NCBI RefSeq assembly: GCF_024171995.1
Contig: NZ_JAMTCT010000017.1
Location: 1 to 64,000, forward strand
Source: Promicromonospora umidemergens
GTDB lineage: Bacteria; Actinomycetota; Actinomycetes; Actinomycetales; Cellulomonadaceae
Direction: 5' to 3'
DNA length: 64,000 bases
Shown here: in pieces, positions 59,093 through 64,000 of the stretch
How the letters are laid out: every line of letters starts with the position of its first letter
Numbering within the stretch: the stretch's first letter is position 1
Notes under the pieces: model-generated
Databases searched by the model: none
What the model saw: only the letters and a program-made list of their open reading frames with translations
What the model was told of the DNA's origin: nothing
Program-made: the position numbers and the translations under genes

Positions 59093-60756
59093 GGCGGACC
59101 CTGCGCCCAGCGGCCCGGCCCGCCGACGCCGCCGTCGGGCTGCGACGACGGCGGCCCGGCCCGGCCACCCACCCCGCGGTGGACACCGGACGCCCGCTCG
59201 TGCCGTTGCCGGCGGCGCTCGCCGCGGCAGTGGTCGGCGGGGTGGCGCTCGACGCGTCGTTCCCCGCACTCGGCTGGTGGCCTCTCGCGTTCGTCGCCGT
59301 CACGCTCGCGCTGGTCTCCCTCATCGGACGGTCCGTGTGGGGCGGAGTGCTCGTCGGCGCGGCCTTCGGTGCGGCGTTCTACTTCCCGCACCTGTCGTGG
59401 GCCGCACAGTTCCTCGGCGACAACCCCCTCGGCTGGGTGCCGTGGGTGGCGCTGGCGTCCGCCGAGACCCTTGTCCTCGCGGCACTCTCACCCCTCGTCG
59501 TGCTCGCCTACCGGTGGCTGCCGCGTTGGCGCGACACCCGGGCCGTGCGCCTCGGGGTGCTCCCGGTACTGGTGGCCGGGGCGTGGATGGCGCGAGAGCT
59601 CGTCCTGGGTTCCTGGCCGTATGGCGGTTTTCCCTGGGGACGACTGGGGATGAGCCAGTCGGAGAGCCCGATCGCCCCCGTCGCGTCCTGGCTGGGTGTG
59701 TCCGGGCTCGGGTTCCTGATGGTCGTGCTGTGTGCCGGGGCCGTCGAAGTCGTCCGGTGGGCTGCTCGCGAGCGGGCGCCGCAGGCCGGGGACAGCAGTG
59801 CTCGTCCGCGGCTCTCCGGCGGTCTGTCGCGGGCGATCCCCGTGGGATCGCTCGCCGTGGTCCTGCTGATCGTTCCCCAGTTCCCGACCGATGACGCCGG
59901 CACGATCCGGGTCGGCGCCGTGCAGGGCAACGGGCCCGCCGCCTACGCGGACGAGCGCGCAGCGCACGACGTGCTCTACTCCCAGCTGGCAGCCTCGGCG
60001 CCCCTGGAGAGCGAGCCGGTGGACGTGGTGCTGTGGCCGGAAGGCGGCGTCGACAGCGACCCGGCCGCCGAACCCGGCACCGCACGGGTCCTGAGCGCGG
60101 CAGCGGCCTCCTACGGCGCCCCGGTCCTCGTCAACGCCGCGTCCGGTGTCGGAGACCTCTTCTACAACACCTCGTTCCTCTGGACGGAGGCCGGCGCGGA
60201 GGCGACGCATGCGAAGCGGCACCCCGTCCCCTTCGGCGAGTACGTGCCGGACCGGGACGTGTACGGCGCGATCGTGCCCGGCCTCGTCGGCCTCCTCCAG
60301 CGCGAGTACACCCCGGGTGACGACTCGCCGGTCTTCCACCTCGACCAGGCGAGGGTAGGGCTGGCGATCTGCTTCGACGTGGCCTTCGACGACGTCATCG
60401 AGGAGGGCATGCACGACGGCGCACAGGTCTTCATGTTCCAGACGAACAACGCCGACTTCCGCGGCACCGACGAGAACCTGCAGCAGGTCGCCATCGCACG
60501 CATGCGTGCGATCGAGACCGGGCGCAGCGTTGTCAACGTGTCCACGACGGGCACCAGCCAGATCTTCGCGCCCGACGGGAGCACGGTCCAGGCGCTCGCG
60601 AGCGACGAGGCGGGGCTCATGGTCGAGGAGATCGAGCTTCGCGACGGCCTCACCGCCGGCATCGCGCTCGGTCCGTGGGTCCAGGGGGTCCTCTTGTGGG
60701 GCACCGTCCTGAGCCTCGCGGTCCTTGCTGTCCGCGTCCGGCGGTCTACGCACTGA
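59089..60756 (+). CDS. lnt: Apolipoprotein N-acyltransferase
   Basis: Lnt adds the third acyl chain to lipoproteins. The 555-residue protein has six to seven membrane helices in the first 240 residues (VVGGVALDASFPALGWW, SWPYGGFPWGRLG) and a nitrilase-like domain from about 275, with the catalytic Glu in LWPEGGVD, Lys in HAKRHPVPFGEYVP and Cys in GLAICFDVAFDD. A final helix anchors the C terminus. The TTG at 59089 is the best start because of the TTGA overlap with a small ORF; GTG 59179 is the fallback, and frames further upstream run through repeats. Its substrates would include the metal-binding lipoprotein in this window. Confidence 0.88.
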   Translation: MRRTLRPAARPADAAVGLRRRRPGPATHPAVDTGRPLVPLPAALAAAVVGGVALDASFPALGWWPLAFVAVTLALVSLIGRSVWGGVLVGAAFGAAFYFPHLSWAAQFLGDNPLGWVPWVALASAETLVLAALSPLVVLAYRWLPRWRDTRAVRLGVLPVLVAGAWMARELVLGSWPYGGFPWGRLGMSQSESPIAPVASWLGVSGLGFLMVVLCAGAVEVVRWAARERAPQAGDSSARPRLSGGLSRAIPVGSLAVVLLIVPQFPTDDAGTIRVGAVQGNGPAAYADERAAHDVLYSQLAASAPLESEPVDVVLWPEGGVDSDPAAEPGTARVLSAAAASYGAPVLVNAASGVGDLFYNTSFLWTEAGAEATHAKRHPVPFGEYVPDRDVYGAIVPGLVGLLQREYTPGDDSPVFHLDQARVGLAICFDVAFDDVIEEGMHDGAQVFMFQTNNADFRGTDENLQQVAIARMRAIETGRSVVNVSTTGTSQIFAPDGSTVQALASDEAGLMVEEIELRDGLTAGIALGPWVQGVLLWGTVLSLAVLAVRVRRSTH

Positions 60757-60829
60757 TCGCGGGCCCCGGCGAATCCTCATGACCGGTGGCGAGCCGGCCG
60801 CGTGACGCGCCGTCGTCCGCCTCGCTGAG

Positions 60830-61435
60830 TCACACCGAGCCGGTGGGCGCTCCCATGGCGCGGTCCAGGATCGTCGAGAGCGGTTGCGGCTGAGCGCTGG
60901 CGGTCCATGCGGTCAGCGCCGCCTCGACACACCCAAGGGCCGCTGCGATCACGGCGTGCGTACGCGGGTCGGAGTCGTCGGCCGGATCGGCGCCGATGCG
61001 ACGTGCGATCTCCGGGCGGAGCAGCTCCTGCCATCGAGCGTTCTTCTCCCGGTGCCGAGCGGCCAGCGCAGGCGTGCGCACGATCAGACGAGTGAGCCGC
61101 CGGGTGCGCTCGTCGTGGCCCTCGTACTCCTCGATGAGCGCGTCGAGCGCGCGCCGCATGGCTACCCAGGGGGTTTCGCTCGGTGGCCGGGCGGCGAGGG
61201 CGTCCCGTAGGTGCTCACCGGCGTCGGCCGTCTCGCCGAAGAGCGCGTCTTCCTTCGAGGGGAAGTATCGGAAGAACGTGCTGCGCGAGATCTCGGTGGT
61301 CGCGCAGATGTCGTCAACGGTCGTCTCGTCGTAGCCGCGTTCGAGGACCAGGTCCTGGACAGCCGCAGCCACTTCAGCGCGCATGGCCTGACGCGCTCGC
61401 GCTCGCACGCCGGTCACCACCTCTTTCGGACTCAT
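60830..61435 (-). CDS. TetR-family regulator
   Basis: A 201-residue TetR protein with the DNA-binding domain at about residues 15-65 (YDETTVDDICATTEISRSTFFRYFPSKED) and a C-terminal domain of the MftR type (YEGHDERTRRLTRLIVRTPALAARH). ATG 61435 has no ribosome site but TACCAT lies six bases upstream, suggesting a leaderless start. It is divergent from the SDR gene 78 bases away, its likely target. Confidence 0.9.
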   Translation of the reverse strand: MSPKEVVTGVRARARQAMRAEVAAAVQDLVLERGYDETTVDDICATTEISRSTFFRYFPSKEDALFGETADAGEHLRDALAARPPSETPWVAMRRALDALIEEYEGHDERTRRLTRLIVRTPALAARHREKNARWQELLRPEIARRIGADPADDSDPRTHAVIAAALGCVEAALTAWTASAQPQPLSTILDRAMGAPTGSV

Positions 61436-61441
61436 CGCTCG

Positions 61442-61468
61442 ATGGTACTACTCGCCACTACTGGTACC
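61442..61468. promoter_or_regulatory. TetR promoter and operator candidate
   Basis: GGTAC at 61444-61448 and GTACC at 61464-61468 are inverted half-sites, with direct ACTACT copies between them. The region overlaps the TACCAT -10-like box of the regulator and lies 46 bases before the SDR start, so one protein bound here could control both genes. Confidence 0.4.
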
Positions 61469-61513
61469 GTGTCTCATGTTTGGAAGTCGGTTCCTCAAAG
61501 AGTGGAGAGTCAC

Positions 61514-62374
61514 ATGAGTCACAGCAAGGTGATCGTCATCACCGGCGCGAGCGACGGCATCGGGGCGGCGGCCGCGCGGCGGCTGCACGCGGCCGGCCAC
61601 ACCGTCGTCGTCGTGGGCCGATCGGCCGAGAAGACCCGCGCCGTCGCCAACGACCTCAAGGTCGACAGCCATGTCGCGGACTTCACCCGCCTCGACGACG
61701 TCGAGCGACTCGCCGGTGAGCTCCGTGCTGCCTACCCGCGGATCGACGTGCTCGCCAACAACGCCGGCGGCGTGTTCGGTACGCGGTCCAAGACGGTGGA
61801 CGGCTTCGAGAAGACGTTCCAGGTCAACCACCTCGCGCCCTTCCTGCTCACGCGGCGGCTCCTGGACACGCTCGTCGCGTCGCGGGCTTCGGTGCTGCAG
61901 ACGTCCAGCACCGTGCGGTTCGCCAAGGAGATCCACCTGGACGACCTCGATCACGACCGCGACTACGACCCGGTACAGGCCTACCAGGCGGCGAAGCTGG
62001 AGAACATCCTCTTCACGACGGAGCTGCACCGGCGCTACCAGGCCGACGGCCTCTCCGCGGCGTCCTTCTACCCGGGCAACGTCGCTACGAACTTCGCGTC
62101 CGACACGACCAGCCCGGTCATGCGGATCATGCGACGCCTCGGCCACTTCCCGGCCCTCGGGCGGTTGCTGCTGACCACGCCCGACCAGGGCGCCGACCAG
62201 ATCGTCTGGCTCGCCGAGGGAACCCCGGGGACCGACTGGCAGTCGGGGTCCTACTACTACAAGCGCGAGGCCGGCACGCCGCGCAACCCGCAGGCCGTGG
62301 ACGCCGGTCTCGCTCGCAGGCTGTGGGAACGCTCCGAAGAGCTGCTCGCCGGCCGGTTGAAGACTTCGCCCTGA
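61514..62374 (+). CDS. Short-chain dehydrogenase/reductase (retinol-dehydrogenase-like)
   Basis: A 286-residue SDR with ITGASDGIGAAAARRL, NNAGGVFGTR, the catalytic YQAAKLEN and an extended C-terminal region typical of the retinol dehydrogenase/WWOX-like group (FYPGNVATNFASD). The substrate is unknown. The ATG follows GGAGAG and the gene is divergent from the TetR gene. It probably belongs to that regulator. Confidence 0.88.
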   Translation: MSHSKVIVITGASDGIGAAAARRLHAAGHTVVVVGRSAEKTRAVANDLKVDSHVADFTRLDDVERLAGELRAAYPRIDVLANNAGGVFGTRSKTVDGFEKTFQVNHLAPFLLTRRLLDTLVASRASVLQTSSTVRFAKEIHLDDLDHDRDYDPVQAYQAAKLENILFTTELHRRYQADGLSAASFYPGNVATNFASDTTSPVMRIMRRLGHFPALGRLLLTTPDQGADQIVWLAEGTPGTDWQSGSYYYKREAGTPRNPQAVDAGLARRLWERSEELLAGRLKTSP

Positions 62375-62512
62375 CGTCGACCAGCCGCCCCGACCGCACT
62401 CGAGACGACTCGCGGAACCGAGCGTGGTGAAAAGTGCATCCATACGCGGCTTTTGTCGCTATCGTTCCTGCTGTGTCAGAGGTCCTGGCCGGGCTGATCA
62501 TGGAAGAGAACG

Positions 62513-63823
62513 ATGACCAACTCGACTGCCCCTGCGATGGACCCCGGCTTGACGTTGGCCGGGTCGGGCTTCGGTCGGTCGCCGATGCGCCTGCACGACC
62601 CTGCGGACCTCCCGCTGCTCGCCGACGTCCTGGCGGCACGCGACGTCGATGCCGCCTGGTCCGGGCTGCGGGAACGTTGGGGTGACGTCGCCCCGGTCGA
62701 TCTGGGGTCGGGCGCACGCGCCTGGCTGGTGACCGGATATCAGACCATCGTCATGCTCGCCCGCGAGTCCGGCATGGTCACGACCGAGACGAGCGCCTGG
62801 AACGGTGGGCCGGAGCGGTCCTTGCCCGCACCCCTGCGGTCATTGTTCCGGCCCTGGGCCGGGCAGACCGTCGAGACGGTCTCCGGGCCTGTGCATGCCC
62901 GGCTGCGCGTCCCGCTGGACGAGGTGCTCGCTCTGGTCGACGGGGCGGAGATCGGCAGAGTTACGCGAGACGTGTGCGACGAGATCGTCGCCCGGTGGGG
63001 CGACCTGGCCCGCAACGACCCGGCGCACGAGGTCGACCTGATGCGCGAGTACGTGGCACCGGTGACCCATCTCGTCTTCGGCACGGTCCTGGGTCTTGAT
63101 ACCGCGACCGGCCGCCAGGTGTTCGAGCTCGCCGATGCCCTCGCGGCCGGGCAGGGGGACGCCTCGAGCGTCGATGAGCTGAGCTTTCTGCTCGGCGGGC
63201 AGGTGATGGGCCGCGACGCGAGCGGCGGCCTCACACCGGCCGGCCTGCTGGCGCAACATCCGACCTATGAGGGCGCCGACGAGGCGGTGCTGGGCATGCT
63301 GTCCCTGGCGACCGGCGCGAGCCGCGGCCTGCAGGCGTGGCTGGGACAGACGCTGCTCCTCGCCCTGAGCGACGAAGGATTCCTCAGGAGGCTGGCCGGC
63401 GGGAGGCTCGGTACCGACGAGGCGCTGGACGAGGTTCTCTGGAACGCGTCGCCGGTGACCGCCCTTGCGCCGCGGTTCGCCGTCAAGGACGGCCACCTGT
63501 TCGGTGAGTCCGCGTACGTCGAGCGCGGGGACGCTGTGCTCCTGGCGGTCGGGGCGGCCGCCTCGGACCCGAAGATCCGTGGTGAAGGCACCTGGGACGA
63601 GCTCGGCAACCGGGCCCATCTGGCGTGGGGGGCGGGTTCGCACAGGTGCCCCGCACCGGGGCAGGCGCGCCTGATCGTCCGGACCGCGGTCGAGATGCTG
63701 CTTCGCCAGGTGGAACCCGTGCTGGCGACCGGCGTCGAGGAGATCCGCTGGGTGCCCGACTTCCGCTTCCGCCGTCCACAGTCGCTGCCGGTGACCTTCC
63801 GCCCCACCGGCGCCGGCGGCTGA
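62513..63823 (+). CDS. Cytochrome P450 with degenerate ExxR and I-helix motifs
   Basis: A 436-residue P450-fold protein. The heme-binding loop is HLAWGAGSHRCPAPGQARLI, with the thiolate Cys at about residue 381. At the K helix the expected ExxR reads EVLW, so the arginine of this nearly invariant pair is missing. The I-helix oxygen-activation motif reads LATGASRG instead of AGxxT. Streptomyces CYP157 enzymes of conservons also lack ExxR, and this may be a relative, but no conservon genes are next to it. ATG 62513 follows GGAAGAG. Fold confidence is high; whether it is an active oxygenase is open. Confidence 0.85.
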   Translation: MTNSTAPAMDPGLTLAGSGFGRSPMRLHDPADLPLLADVLAARDVDAAWSGLRERWGDVAPVDLGSGARAWLVTGYQTIVMLARESGMVTTETSAWNGGPERSLPAPLRSLFRPWAGQTVETVSGPVHARLRVPLDEVLALVDGAEIGRVTRDVCDEIVARWGDLARNDPAHEVDLMREYVAPVTHLVFGTVLGLDTATGRQVFELADALAAGQGDASSVDELSFLLGGQVMGRDASGGLTPAGLLAQHPTYEGADEAVLGMLSLATGASRGLQAWLGQTLLLALSDEGFLRRLAGGRLGTDEALDEVLWNASPVTALAPRFAVKDGHLFGESAYVERGDAVLLAVGAAASDPKIRGEGTWDELGNRAHLAWGAGSHRCPAPGQARLIVRTAVEMLLRQVEPVLATGVEEIRWVPDFRFRRPQSLPVTFRPTGAGG

Positions 63824-63891
63824 CCGTCGCTCTTCCGCGCTGCTGAGCGCGGCTGTCGCAGTATCACGTCGATGAGATCCCAGGAGAACTT

Positions 63892-64000
63892 GTGAGTCGC
63901 ACCCCCCGCACGACACGTGTGCTGAACACCGTGCTCGCCCCCGTCGTCAAGGGATATCAGGACCCTGCCCGGTCCTGGGCCAAGGCAGTCGCGCAGGTCG
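63892..64000 (+). CDS. Unidentified protein, 3' end outside the window
   Basis: GTG 63892 with CAGGAG upstream opens a frame that is still open after 36 codons at the window end (MSRTPRTTRVLNTVLAPVVK...). It follows the P450 by 68 bases in the same direction and may be its operon partner. Too little is visible for identification. Confidence 0.55.
   Translation, partial: MSRTPRTTRVLNTVLAPVVKGYQDPARSWAKAVAQV

Noticed and set aside
62513-63823. A complete conservon around the P450
   Set aside because: No sensor-kinase-like, roadblock, DUF742 or GTPase gene precedes it; upstream are an SDR and a TetR gene.

Overview
The window is high-GC, densely packed DNA with many GTG/TTG starts, ATGA/GTGA gene overlaps and actinobacterial gene families (DUF222-HNH endonuclease, LAxTG wall-anchored proteins, chloroplast-free UbiA/type III PKS locus). 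It most resembles a soil actinomycete of the Micrococcales, perhaps Promicromonosporaceae; the genus is an inference from gene content, not a measured assignment. No tRNA, rRNA, CRISPR array or intact insertion sequence was seen.

Layout. 1-3.8 kb: the 3' part of a DUF222-HNH protein, a frameshifted hotdog thioesterase, a TRIC-type membrane protein and an M20 amidohydrolase. 3.8-13.2 kb: an aerobic phenylacetate catabolic locus, tetR(paaR)-paaZ leftward and paaABCDEFHG rightward from a shared control region with a PaaR-like palindrome; paaK and the thiolase paaJ are not here. 13.2-14.0 kb: decayed gene ends, including a PHP/CehA-McbA-like phosphoesterase relic. 14.1-19.5 kb: a very large secreted GH87-type alpha-1,3-glucanase (mycodextranase), a LysR regulator and an aldo/keto reductase. 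19.5-23.9 kb: thiamine genes, thiE leftward and a TPP-riboswitch-led thiO-thiS-thiG-thiF operon. 23.9-30.2 kb: an unknown protein, a DUF4383 protein, then UbiA prenyltransferase / type III PKS / ICMT-family methyltransferase / flavoprotein hydroxylase / idi, a set that looks like a prenylated alkylresorcinol or alkylquinone pathway.

30.3-36.7 kb: a LacI-controlled sugar operon (TIM-barrel isomerase, DhaK-DhaL kinase, RpiB isomerase, a 3-hydroxyacyl-CoA-dehydrogenase-like oxidoreductase, then an SDR) best read as C4 ketose (erythrulose/tetritol) catabolism feeding erythrose 4-phosphate; three similar operator-like sites support a local regulon. 36.8-42.8 kb: a Tat-exported GH78 alpha-L-rhamnosidase, a two-component pair and a small-multidrug-export-family protein. 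42.9-53.4 kb: the most striking system, a six-gene metal uptake locus in which an ABC importer (lipoprotein, ATPase, permease) is interleaved with three surface proteins carrying the same HxHxNW domain; the domain is also inserted inside the solute-binding lipoprotein. Two Zur-box-like palindromes precede it. I infer a cell-wall-to-membrane zinc or manganese relay.

53.5-64 kb: a GNAT acetyltransferase, an Atu4866-domain protein, a secreted metallophosphoesterase with a His-rich N terminus, an unknown conserved protein, an MBL-fold hydrolase, apolipoprotein N-acyltransferase (lnt), a divergent TetR/SDR pair, and a cytochrome P450 that lacks the ExxR arginine. Long, nearly perfect inverted repeats (16-40 bp arms) sit at several gene ends, and short tandem repeats, often 12 or 15 bp, recur in and between genes.
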